A stretch of DNA of 64,000 bases from Paraburkholderia caribensis (GTDB lineage: Bacteria > Pseudomonadota > Gammaproteobacteria > Burkholderiales > Burkholderiaceae), in the NCBI RefSeq assembly GCF_002902945.1, contig NZ_CP026101.1, positions 3,596,001 through 3,660,000 of the forward strand, read 5' to 3'. Each line of letters opens with the position of its first letter. Position 1 is the stretch's first letter. The notes below the pieces were generated by a model. That model did not search any database, was not told the origin of the DNA, and saw only the letters and a list, made by a program, of their open reading frames with translations. The position numbers and the translations under genes are program-made. Below are positions 35,206 through 43,736 of this stretch, one piece after another.

Positions 35206-36900
35206 TCATGCAACGGACATCGGCGACGCGGTGTGGGTTTCGATGGTTTGACTGTCTCTTCGCGCACGGCGGTCGGCGCGAATCATGTCGCTCGCACGTT
35301 CCGCGATCATCAGTGTCGGCGAGTTCGTGTTGCCTGAGGTGATGGTGGGCATCACGGACGCGTCGACCACGCGCAACCCTTCGACACCGATCACGCGCAA
35401 GCGGCTATCGACGACAGCGCCGGGATCATTCGATGTGCCCATCCGGCATGTGCCGACGGGATGGAAAATAGTTGTACCGACTTGCCCCGCCGCGATCTGC
35501 AATTCTTCCTCGGTCTGAAACTGGATGCCGGGCAAGATTTCTTCGGGCCGATAGGGTTTCAAGGCAGGCGCGGCTGCAATGCGGCGCGTGAGACGCAGCG
35601 CATTCGCAGCGACGTGACGGTCGTAATCGGTGGACAGATAGTTCGGCGCAATCAGGGGCGCCACGTGCGGGTCGCGCGATTCGATGTGCACGCTGCCACG
35701 CGAAGTCGGACGCAAATGACACACCGACGCCGTGAACGCGTTGAAGCGATGCAAGGGATCACCGAACTTGTCGAGTGAAAGCGGCTGCACGTGATACTCG
35801 AGATCGGAACGCGTCAAAGATATGTCGTTCACATCGGACTTCGCAAATGCGCCTAGTTGCGACGGCGACATCGACATCGGCCCGCTTTGCATCAGCAGGT
35901 ACTGCAGCCCGATCATCATCTTGCCCCACCAGTGCGCGGAGGCCGTATTCAATGTGCGCACGCCATGCACCTTATACGCCATGCGCAATTGCAAATGGTC
36001 CTGAAGATTTTCGCCTACGCCACGCAGATCGTTCACGACCTCGATGCCGAGATTCTGCAGACGCGCGCCATTGCCGATGCCCGACAGTTCGAGCAGTTGC
36101 GGCGAGTTCACTGCGCCTGAACTCATGATGACTTCGATGCGCGCCTTCGCGATGTACTCGACATCGCCGCCACGATATTCGACACCGGCGCAGCGCTTGC
36201 CTTCGAATACGACGCGCTGTGTGTGCGCGCCCGTGATGACGGTGAGATTCGGCCGCTGCATCGCTGGCCGCAAAAAAGCCTTCGATGCATTCCAGCGAAT
36301 GCCGCGCTTCTGGTTCACGTCGAAATAGCCGACGCCCGTGTTGTCGCCGCGATTGAAATCGTCTGTGGCGGGAATACCGGTTTCTTGCGCGGCTTCGGAG
36401 AACTTCTCAAGAATCTTCCATTTGAGGCGCTGCTTTTCCACACGCCATTGACCGCCCGCGCCGTGGAATTCGTTTGCGCCGCCATGATGATCTTCGCTGC
36501 GTTTGAAGACAGGCAGCACGGCATCCCACGACCACGACGAATCGCCCGTCACACGCGCCCATTCGTCGTAGTCTTCGCGCTGCCCGCGCATATAGATCAT
36601 GCCGTTGATCGACGAGCAGCCGCCCAATACGCGGCCTCGCGGATACGACAACGCACGTCCGTTGAGGCCGGGTTCCGCCTGCGTTTTATAGAGCCAATCG
36701 GTGCGCGGATTGCCGATGCAATAGAGGTAGCCGACGGGCACGTGAATCCAGTGGTAATCATCCTTGCCGCCTGCTTCGAGCAGCAACACGGTGACGTCGG
36801 GATCTTCGGTCAGGCGATTCGCAAGCACACAGCCCGCCGTGCCCGCACCGACCACGATGTAGTCGAATTCGCCTTCGAGTTTTCTTGCTGTCGTGCTCAC
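35206..36900 (-). CDS. GMC-family FAD oxidoreductase (choline/alcohol dehydrogenase-like)
   Basis: A 564-residue flavoprotein. The FAD-binding loop DYIVVGAGTAGCVLANRL is at about residue 13-30, GMC signature 1 (GRVLGGCSSINGMIYMRG) and signature 2 (the SSGAVNSPQLLELSGIG region) are both present, and the C-terminal catalytic His is in the IFHPVGTCRMG motif and the following GNTNSPTLMIAER. I choose the GTG at 36900 because AAGGAG stands six bases upstream; the frame extends further but without a ribosome-binding site. It lies downstream of mmsA in the same direction and probably oxidises an alcohol to an aldehyde. The substrate is unknown. Confidence 0.88.
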   Translation of the reverse strand: MSTTARKLEGEFDYIVVGAGTAGCVLANRLTEDPDVTVLLLEAGGKDDYHWIHVPVGYLYCIGNPRTDWLYKTQAEPGLNGRALSYPRGRVLGGCSSINGMIYMRGQREDYDEWARVTGDSSWSWDAVLPVFKRSEDHHGGANEFHGAGGQWRVEKQRLKWKILEKFSEAAQETGIPATDDFNRGDNTGVGYFDVNQKRGIRWNASKAFLRPAMQRPNLTVITGAHTQRVVFEGKRCAGVEYRGGDVEYIAKARIEVIMSSGAVNSPQLLELSGIGNGARLQNLGIEVVNDLRGVGENLQDHLQLRMAYKVHGVRTLNTASAHWWGKMMIGLQYLLMQSGPMSMSPSQLGAFAKSDVNDISLTRSDLEYHVQPLSLDKFGDPLHRFNAFTASVCHLRPTSRGSVHIESRDPHVAPLIAPNYLSTDYDRHVAANALRLTRRIAAAPALKPYRPEEILPGIQFQTEEELQIAAGQVGTTIFHPVGTCRMGTSNDPGAVVDSRLRVIGVEGLRVVDASVMPTITSGNTNSPTLMIAERASDMIRADRRARRDSQTIETHTASPMSVA

Positions 36901-37059
36901 CCTTGTCTCCTTCGCATGGCCACCTTGCATGGCATCTGTTTGCGCTTTGAGCGTTCGTGCCGCTACTGTTTTTTGTTTATCAACACCACACGCGCGATGC
37001 GCACGGCACTGCGCTATTGAAAGCACAATGCCGCGGCCATTCCAAGCTGCTGATTCGTG

Positions 37060-38577
37060 TTACTTCGCAACGGGCATCGTGAACTCGGCGCCCTTCGCAA
37101 TGCTGTCCGGCCAGCGCTGCATGATGCTCTTGTAGCGCGTATAGAAACGCACGCCTTCTTCCCCATACGCGTGGTGATCGCCAAACAGCGACCGCTTCCA
37201 GCCGCCGAACGAGTGCCATGCCATCGGTACAGGAATCGGCACATTGATGCCGACCATGCCGATCTGAATTTGACGCGAGAACGCGCGCGCAACACCGCCA
37301 TCCGACGTGAACAGCGACACGCCGTTGGCAAACTCGTTCTTGTTGATGAGTTCGACAGCCGAAGCAAAATCGGGCACGCGCACCACGCACAACACGGGGC
37401 CGAAAATCTCTTCGCGATAGATCTTCATGTCGGTCTTCACATCGTCGAACAATGTGCCGCCGAGGAAGAAGCCTTTCTCGTGACCCGGCACCTTATGCCC
37501 GCGTCCATCGACCACGAGCTTCGCACCCGCCTCGACACCTGCGTCGATATACCCCGACACTTTCTCGCGATGCGCCGCCGTCACGAGCGGACCCATTTCC
37601 GCTTCGCCTTCCATGCCGTTCATGATCTTCAGCGTCTTCACGCGCGGCGTGAGCCTGTCGATCAATTCGTCGGCGATATGACCGACTGCGACCGCAACGG
37701 AAATCGCCATGCAACGCTCGCCCGCCGATCCATACGCCGCGCCGATCAAGGCATCGACGGCCTGATCGAGGTCCGCATCCGGCATCACGACGAGGTGATT
37801 CTTTGCGCCGCCCAGCGCCTGCACCCGCTTGCCGTGCTTCGTGCCTTCCGTGTAGATGTATTCGGCGATGGGCGTCGAGCCGACGAACGACAGCGCGCTG
37901 ACATCGGGATGCGCGAGCAATGCATCGACAGCCACCTTGTCGCCGTGCACGACATTGAACACACCATCCGGCAAGCCCGCTTCCTTCAGCAATTCGGCAA
38001 GCCGGATCGACGCCGAAGGATCGCGTTCCGACGGCTTCAACACGAACGTATTGCCGCATGCGATCGCAACGGGGAACATCCAGCACGGGACCATCATCGG
38101 GAAGTTGAACGGCGTGATGCCCGCGACCACACCCAACGACTGACGCAGGTTCCAGTTATCGATGCCACCGCCGATCTGATCGGTGAAATCGGTCTTCAAC
38201 AGATTCGGAATGCCGCACGCGAATTCGACGATCTCGATGCCGCGCATCACTTCGCCCTTCGCATCCGAGAACACCTTGCCGTGTTCGCGCGTGATCAGTT
38301 CGGCGAGTTCGTCGTGGTGACGGTCCAGCAGTTCCTTGAACTTGAACAGCACGCGTGCGCGCTTGATCGGCGCCGTTTCGCTCCACGCGGGAAAGGCGGC
38401 CTTTGCGGCAGCGACGGCTGCGTCGACTTCGGTCACGCTCGCGAGCGGCACGCGCGACGACACCTCGCCTGTTGCCGGATTGAACACGTCGCCAAAGCGC
38501 TGGCTCGTGCCATCGATAGGACGGCCGTTGATCACGTGCGTCAGCGCGCGCACCTTGCCTTGATCTGTCTCGCTCAT
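37060..38577 (-). CDS. mmsA: methylmalonate-semialdehyde dehydrogenase (CoA-acylating)
   Basis: A 505-residue aldehyde dehydrogenase superfamily member that converts (methyl)malonate semialdehyde to propionyl- or acetyl-CoA in valine and myo-inositol catabolism. The catalytic Cys289 sits in GSAGERCMA, and the general NAD-binding features VVAGITPFNFPMMVP and LGGAKNH match MmsA rather than betaine aldehyde dehydrogenase. The ATG at 38577 follows AGGAGA. It is divergent from the LysR regulator and followed by the GMC gene 159 bases downstream. Confidence 0.92.
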   Translation of the reverse strand: MSETDQGKVRALTHVINGRPIDGTSQRFGDVFNPATGEVSSRVPLASVTEVDAAVAAAKAAFPAWSETAPIKRARVLFKFKELLDRHHDELAELITREHGKVFSDAKGEVMRGIEIVEFACGIPNLLKTDFTDQIGGGIDNWNLRQSLGVVAGITPFNFPMMVPCWMFPVAIACGNTFVLKPSERDPSASIRLAELLKEAGLPDGVFNVVHGDKVAVDALLAHPDVSALSFVGSTPIAEYIYTEGTKHGKRVQALGGAKNHLVVMPDADLDQAVDALIGAAYGSAGERCMAISVAVAVGHIADELIDRLTPRVKTLKIMNGMEGEAEMGPLVTAAHREKVSGYIDAGVEAGAKLVVDGRGHKVPGHEKGFFLGGTLFDDVKTDMKIYREEIFGPVLCVVRVPDFASAVELINKNEFANGVSLFTSDGGVARAFSRQIQIGMVGINVPIPVPMAWHSFGGWKRSLFGDHHAYGEEGVRFYTRYKSIMQRWPDSIAKGAEFTMPVAK

Positions 38578-38682
38578 GGTGTCTCCTGTGTAGGGCTTTT
38601 TGACGGTCGATGCTGCAGCGCAATGCGGCACGCCTTTGCATGATGATTTGAAGCGTAATCGGCAAACGCGCGGCAAATCCAA

Positions 38683-38695
38683 TGAGTAATGCTCA
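38683..38695. promoter_or_regulatory. LysR-type T-N11-A operator between mmsA and the regulator
   Basis: The sequence TGAG-TAATG-CTCA is an interrupted dyad of the exact T-N11-A form recognised by LysR-family proteins. It lies 31 bases upstream of the regulator start and about 105 bases upstream of the mmsA start, a usual place for autoregulation and divergent activation. Confidence 0.6.
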
Positions 38696-38726
38696 AATGC
38701 GATATAAGGCGCGTTAATATCAGCAG

Positions 38727-39626
38727 ATGGACCTCACCCTGCTCCGCGCCTTCGCGACGGTCGCGCGCGAAGGCAATCTGACGCGCGCTGCCGCGCAATT
38801 GCATCTGACCCAGCCCGCCGTCAGTCTGCAGATCAAGAACCTGCAAACCGCGCTCGGCGTGACGCTGTTCACCCGCACGTCGCACGGCCTCGCGCTCACG
38901 CGCGACGGCCAGGCGCTGTTGCCGCACGCCGAGCGCGCCCTCGCGGCCGCCAGCGATGTCGAACGGGCGGCCGCCACGCTGCGCCAGGAAGTGCGCGGGC
39001 GTCTGCGCATCGGCACGATTCTCGATCCGGCGTTTCTGCGGCTTGGCGGGTTTCTGAAGCAGCTCGTCGAGACGTGGCCGCACATCGAAACGCAATTGCG
39101 GCACGGCATGTCCGGCTGGGTGCGCGACCAGGTGCGTGCGGGCGAACTCGACGTCGGTTACTACATCGGCCAGCCGGACGACGACGAACCGCGCGACAGC
39201 GCGATCTTTCACGCTGTCACCCTGACGCACTTTCAATACCGCGTGCTGGCGCCGCCCGGCTGGAAAGACCGCATGAAAGGCGCACGCGACTGGCGCGCGC
39301 TCGCTTCGTTTCCGTGGATCTGGACGCCGCCCGCGTCCGCGCACAACCGGCTGCTGACGCGCCGCTTCGCAGATGCCGGGGTCAAGCCCGTCAAGGTCGC
39401 AGAAGTGGATCAGGAACCGTCGATGCTCGATCTCGTCAAATCGGGCGTCGGCCTCACGCTCGCGCGAGATTCGACCGCGCTCGCTGAAGCGCACGCGCAC
39501 GCGCTGACGATCGTCGAAGGCATCACGGTGCCGACCGAGCTGACATTCATCACGCTCGCCGCGCACAAGGACGAGCCGGCGATCGCTGTGGCGCTGAAGC
39601 TGATTGAACAGCAGTGGTCGGCGTAA
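38727..39626 (+). CDS. LysR-family transcriptional regulator of the mmsA locus
   Basis: A 299-residue regulator with the N-terminal winged helix-turn-helix (LRAFATVAREGNLTRAAAQLHLTQPAVSLQIKNL at about 5-40) and a C-terminal inducer-binding domain. It is divergent from mmsA with a T-N11-A dyad between them, so it most likely controls mmsA, and perhaps the GMC gene. The inducer is not evident. No neighbouring downstream gene is close enough to be in the same operon. Confidence 0.9.
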   Translation: MDLTLLRAFATVAREGNLTRAAAQLHLTQPAVSLQIKNLQTALGVTLFTRTSHGLALTRDGQALLPHAERALAAASDVERAAATLRQEVRGRLRIGTILDPAFLRLGGFLKQLVETWPHIETQLRHGMSGWVRDQVRAGELDVGYYIGQPDDDEPRDSAIFHAVTLTHFQYRVLAPPGWKDRMKGARDWRALASFPWIWTPPASAHNRLLTRRFADAGVKPVKVAEVDQEPSMLDLVKSGVGLTLARDSTALAEAHAHALTIVEGITVPTELTFITLAAHKDEPAIAVALKLIEQQWSA

Positions 39627-39898
39627 GCGACGCACGCGGAGCGCGCGCCATAACGCGAGAAGATGCGTTGCGCGATATGAGCCGACCTCATGACACAGCG
39701 GAGGCTTTGCACCTTCCCGCGCCGTGGCCTTTAACCACATCGTCATGGGCTTTTTGCTAGATTGACGCTTTGCCCGCTTTTCCCCGCTGTTTTCCGTATC
39801 GCTTTGGTCTCTGCCGGCCGGTTTGCGCACTCAGGCAATCGGGGCGAACCCGTCGTCGTCAGAAGCCGTCCACGTTCATCTTTCGACAGGAGCTTCAC

Positions 39899-40429
39899 AT
39901 GGCCCGCAACATCGAAATCAAAGCCCGCGCGCAGCACTTCGAGCAGCTTCGCGAGCGCGCCGCTGCGCTTTCGCCTGATGCTCCGTTGATTTTTCGCCAG
40001 CAGGACTTTTTCTACGACGTGCCGCGTGGCCGCCTGAAGTTGCGCCAGTTCGACGACGGCACACCCGCCGAACTGATCTTCTATCAGCGCGACGACCGCG
40101 ACGGCCCGAAGGCGTCGTACTACACGCGCAGCCCGGTGACGAACCCCGAAGCGATGCACTCCCTGCTCGCCACCGCGCTCACCACGCGCGGCATCGTCAC
40201 GAAGGAGCGCCATGTGTATATCGTCGGGCGCACGCGGATTCACCTGGACCGCGTCGACGGTCTGGGCGATTTCGTCGAGCTCGAAGTCGTGCTCGCGCAG
40301 GATGACGACGAAGAAGGCGGCGAAAAAGAAGCGCACGCCGTGTTCTCGAAGCTGGGCGTGCCGGAATCGGACCTGGTTGCCGTCGCCTATGTGGACATGC
40401 TGAATCAGGAGCCGTTGAAAGCCGCCTGA
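39899..40429 (+). CDS. CYTH-domain protein (class IV adenylate cyclase / triphosphatase-like)
   Basis: A 176-residue CYTH-fold protein, starting at the ATG at 39899 after ACAGGAG. The N-terminal NIEIKAR stretch is the metal- and triphosphate-binding motif (here N-x-E-x-K), followed by basic and acidic strands lining the tunnel (DYxVPRGRLKLRQ-like FYDVPRGRLKLRQFDDG, RIHLDRVDGLGDFVELEV). Family members hydrolyse thiamine triphosphate or tripolyphosphate, or make cAMP; which applies here is open. Neighbours give no pathway hint. Confidence 0.8.
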   Translation: MARNIEIKARAQHFEQLRERAAALSPDAPLIFRQQDFFYDVPRGRLKLRQFDDGTPAELIFYQRDDRDGPKASYYTRSPVTNPEAMHSLLATALTTRGIVTKERHVYIVGRTRIHLDRVDGLGDFVELEVVLAQDDDEEGGEKEAHAVFSKLGVPESDLVAVAYVDMLNQEPLKAA

Positions 40430-40448
40430 TTTCAGACGTGCCGCGCGG

Positions 40449-40940
40449 TCAGACGGCGGCTGCGCCCGGCGTCAGATGACCGAGCGGCAATGGGCCGTTG
40501 CGCTTGAACGTCGTCAGCACGATGTACGAGCGCACGCTGTCGACGCCCGGCACCCGCATCAGCTTCTTCATCACGAACGACGACAGCGCGTTCAGATCCG
40601 GCGCCACGATACGCAGCAGGTAATCTGCGTCGCCGACCACCGCGTGGCACTCCAGCACTTCGGGCAGCACGTCGATCTGCTGCTGGAACTGCTCGATGAT
40701 CGAATCGCCGTGGTGCTTCAGTTTCAGGCTCGTGAAGGCCGTCACGCCGAGCCCGAGCTTTTCGGGCCGCAGCACGACGCGATAGCCGTCGACCACGCCA
40801 ATCGACTCCAGCCGCTGCAGGCGCCGCCCGATCTGCGACGGCGACAGCGGCACCTGCTCGCCCAGTTGCTGGTGCGTCGCGCGCCCGAAGCGCTGCAGGA
40901 CGTCGAGCAGCGCCAGATCGAAGTGATCGAGTTCTAGCAT
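40449..40940 (-). CDS. Lrp/AsnC-family transcriptional regulator
   Basis: A 163-residue regulator: N-terminal helix-turn-helix (LDVLQRFGRATHQQLGEQVPLSPSQIGRRLQRLE) and C-terminal RAM ligand-binding domain (VLECHAVVGDADYLLRIVAPDL). The ATG at 40940 follows GAGGATTT. It is divergent from phhA, so it probably senses phenylalanine or another amino acid and controls the hydroxylase genes, standing in for the PhhR activator of pseudomonads. Confidence 0.88.
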   Translation of the reverse strand: MLELDHFDLALLDVLQRFGRATHQQLGEQVPLSPSQIGRRLQRLESIGVVDGYRVVLRPEKLGLGVTAFTSLKLKHHGDSIIEQFQQQIDVLPEVLECHAVVGDADYLLRIVAPDLNALSSFVMKKLMRVPGVDSVRSYIVLTTFKRNGPLPLGHLTPGAAAV

Positions 40941-41091
40941 GTAAATCCTCCGCATCAATTGGCGATTCAACGCACGATTATCGCATTCCATCCGTGCAAT
41001 TCGGCAAACATGCGCCCTTTCCGCGCGTTGCCCGCTCTAGACTTGCACGGTGTCCACTTATCGGGCGAGCGCGCCCAGCCAGTCATCCGTC

Positions 41092-41982
41092 ATGTCCGTC
41101 CCGAACACCGCGAAGCTCAAGGAGCAATTCGACGCCGGCCTCGAAACCCGCGCAGACTTCACCATCGACCAGCCGATGCATCGCTACGGCGCGGTCGATC
41201 ACGCGGTGTGGAAACAGCTCTATACGCGGCAGACGGCGCTGCTCAAGGGGCGCGTGTGCGACGAGTTTCTGGAAGGCGTCGAGCGGCTGAATCTGTCGCC
41301 GGAAAGCGTGCCTTCGTTTGACGCGATCAACGAACAACTGATCCCTGCGACGGGCTGGCGGATCGTCGCCGTGCCGGGTCTCGTGCCGGATCAGGTATTT
41401 TTCGAGCATCTGGCGAACCGCCGCTTTCCCGTGACATGGTGGATGCGCCGTCCGGATCAGCTCGACTACCTGCAGGAGCCCGACTGCTTCCACGATCTGT
41501 ACGGGCATGTGCCGCTGCTGATCAACCCGGTGTTCGCCGACTACATGCACGCGTACGGCCGCGCGGCCCTTGCCGCGAACGACGCGAACGCGCTGCCGCT
41601 GCTCGCGCGCCTGTATTGGTACACAGTCGAGTTCGGCCTGATCCGCGACGACGCGAGTCCAAACGGCGTAAAAATCTACGGTGCAGGAATCGTGTCGAGC
41701 AAAGGCGAGACGCTCTACAGCCAGCAAAGCGACGCACCCAATCGCATCGCATTCGATCTCGAACGCGTGATGCAGACGCAGTACCGGATCGACACGTTTC
41801 AAAAGACCTACTTCGTGATCGACGATTTCTCGCAACTGTTCGACGTCGCGCGTACCGACTTCGCGCCGCTGCTGGCAAAGCTCGCGCATGCCGCCCCGTT
41901 CCCCGCAGGCGAAGTGCGTGCCGCCGACGCCGTCATCACACGCGGCACGGGCGAAGGCTGGGCAACGGACGGCGACATCTGA
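41092..41982 (+). CDS. phhA: phenylalanine 4-monooxygenase
   Basis: A 296-residue tetrahydrobiopterin-dependent iron enzyme that hydroxylates phenylalanine to tyrosine. The iron ligands are seen as His134 and His139 in CFHDLYGHVPLL and Glu180 in YWYTVEFG; the pterin-binding region VPGLVPDQVFFEHLANRRFPVTWW is intact. It closely follows the Chromobacterium enzyme in length and sequence and lacks the mammalian regulatory domain. A GTG at 41050 would add 14 residues; I prefer the ATG at 41092. Confidence 0.95.
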   Translation: MSVPNTAKLKEQFDAGLETRADFTIDQPMHRYGAVDHAVWKQLYTRQTALLKGRVCDEFLEGVERLNLSPESVPSFDAINEQLIPATGWRIVAVPGLVPDQVFFEHLANRRFPVTWWMRRPDQLDYLQEPDCFHDLYGHVPLLINPVFADYMHAYGRAALAANDANALPLLARLYWYTVEFGLIRDDASPNGVKIYGAGIVSSKGETLYSQQSDAPNRIAFDLERVMQTQYRIDTFQKTYFVIDDFSQLFDVARTDFAPLLAKLAHAAPFPAGEVRAADAVITRGTGEGWATDGDI

Positions 41983-42089
41983 CGTAGCGCTCTGCAGCAA
42001 CCCTTCAACCGTGAAAAAATAGGACGAGTGCGTATGCGTCGATGTACACGGCATCGGCACAGCCCCGCACAGCTTCAAAAGGTGACACG

Positions 42090-42386
42090 ATGATCCAGAA
42101 ACTCTCTTCTGAACAACGCGCAACGCAGATCGCTCAACTCGATGGCTGGCAAAGCGTCGAAGGCCGCGATGCGATCAAACGGCAGCTCAGGTTCGCCGAC
42201 TTCAACGAAGCGTTCGGCTTCATGACACGCGTCGCGATCAAGGCCCAGGAGATGGACCATCATCCGGAATGGTTCAACGTCTATAGCAACGTCGAGATCA
42301 CGCTATCGACGCACGAAGCAAACGGAATCACCGAGCGCGACATTCGCCTTGCGCGTTTCATTGATGAAATTGCGGCGGGAAAGTGA
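42090..42386 (+). CDS. phhB: pterin-4a-carbinolamine dehydratase
   Basis: A 98-residue enzyme that dehydrates the 4a-hydroxy-pterin made by PhhA, so that the cofactor can be recycled. The catalytic motif is in KAQEMDHHPEWFNVYSNVEITLSTH with the conserved His-His-Pro. ATG at 42090 follows AAAGGTG. It lies 107 bases after phhA and forms an operon with it. Confidence 0.94.
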   Translation: MIQKLSSEQRATQIAQLDGWQSVEGRDAIKRQLRFADFNEAFGFMTRVAIKAQEMDHHPEWFNVYSNVEITLSTHEANGITERDIRLARFIDEIAAGK

Positions 42387-42494
42387 CGCAAGCGGCGACC
42401 CATGCAGTTGATCGGACGAAAGCCGGCCACGCTCCAAAACCCTGAAGAAAGCCCGCAATGAAAGCGTTTTGCAGGTAATCAGGCCACCAAACCT

Positions 42495-42725
42495 TCACTT
42501 CTTTAGGCCATTCTTAAGGGACACGTAAGAATCCCACGCGGCGCGGGCAATCTCGTCCATTCCTTCCTGCGGCAGCACGGTCTGTCGCTGTACAATCATC
42601 AGCGCATACGGCTTGGAGAGCGCGCTTGCCTCCTTGCACAGAACGAGTTCGTCACCGCTCGAAGGCGAGCGGGAACGCCAGAAATTGATCGCGGCTTCCA
42701 GTTCGTGGATCGTAATATCGGACAT
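42495..42725 (-). CDS. DUF3717-family small protein
   Basis: A 76-residue protein beginning MSDITIHELEAAINFWRSR, the typical start of the DUF3717 family found mainly in Burkholderiaceae. It contains the conserved Leu-Cys-Lys-Glu (VLCKEASAL) block. No function is known. The frame continues upstream to 43019, but that part overlaps the response regulator gene on the other strand. It is convergent with phhB. Confidence 0.75.
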   Translation of the reverse strand: MSDITIHELEAAINFWRSRSPSSGDELVLCKEASALSKPYALMIVQRQTVLPQEGMDEIARAAWDSYVSLKNGLKK

Positions 42726-42840
42726 GGCTGGCAGATCTGTTGAAGGCCGCATCGACGGCACGCCGCACGGCATTCTGTGCAGCAGGCGCCCCGGCGAACC
42801 GCGTGCCCCTTGCCCAACCCATTGTACTTGAGCGAAACCC

Positions 42841-43527
42841 ATGCGACTCCTTCTGATCGAAGACGACCGCCCTATCGCGCGCGGCATCCAAAGCAGTCTC
42901 GAACAAGCCGGCTTCACGGTCGACATGGTCCACGACGGCATCTTCGCCGAACAGGCCCTCACCCAAAACCGCCACGAACTCGTGATCCTCGATCTGGGAT
43001 TGCCCGGCATCGACGGCATGACGCTGCTGTCGCGTTTCCGTCAAAGCAACCGTCATACGCCCGTGATCGTCCTGACCGCGCGCGACGAATTGAATGATCG
43101 CGTGCAAGGCCTCAATTCCGGCGCCGACGACTACATGCTGAAGCCGTTCGAGCCCGCCGAACTGGAAGCGCGCATTCGCGCCGTGATGCGCCGCAGCGGA
43201 CCGCACGGCGACATGCCGCGTCCGGAAGTGTCGCTCGGTGGCGTGCGTCTGTCGGGTGTGGATCGCCGCATCTTCAACGACGACAAGCCGCTCGAACTGT
43301 CGCCGCGCGAATTCGCCGTGCTCGAAATGCTGTTGCTGCGCCACGGCCGCGTGGTCAGCAAGGCGCAACTGCAGGATCACCTGACTCACTTCGGCGGCGA
43401 TCTCGGCGACACCGCGATCGAAGTCTATGTGCACCGCGTGCGCAAAAAGCTCGAAAACTGCCGCGTCGAAATCGTCACGGTGCGCGGTTTCGGCTATCTG
43501 CTCCAGGAAATCCGCCAGGCGTCATAA
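42841..43527 (+). CDS. OmpR-family response regulator (QseB/TctD-like)
   Basis: A 228-residue regulator. The receiver domain has the acidic pair in IEDDR, the phospho-acceptor Asp51 in LDLGLPG, the Thr in VLTARDE and Lys101 in YMLKPFE. The C-terminal winged helix contains LSPREFAVLEMLL and VEIVTVRGFGYLL. It is followed 209 bases later by its sensor kinase. Sequence alone does not give the signal. Confidence 0.92.
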   Translation: MRLLLIEDDRPIARGIQSSLEQAGFTVDMVHDGIFAEQALTQNRHELVILDLGLPGIDGMTLLSRFRQSNRHTPVIVLTARDELNDRVQGLNSGADDYMLKPFEPAELEARIRAVMRRSGPHGDMPRPEVSLGGVRLSGVDRRIFNDDKPLELSPREFAVLEMLLLRHGRVVSKAQLQDHLTHFGGDLGDTAIEVYVHRVRKKLENCRVEIVTVRGFGYLLQEIRQAS

Positions 43528-43736
43528 TGGTCGTCAAGACCGTTGTGGTCTGACGGCGTCCGGGTTGTCCGACGGGCGGCCGCAAGCGCATCTTCACGGT
43601 TGCGCGGCGGCCGCCTGTGTCATTCAGCCCGGATGTGAATCGCCGTTTGAACTGCCGTTTCAACTGCATTTTTTGGAACGCATGACTGACGCAGTCGACC
43701 ATCCCTCGGCGTCGGTCTTTTATCGCGGGTTCGACC

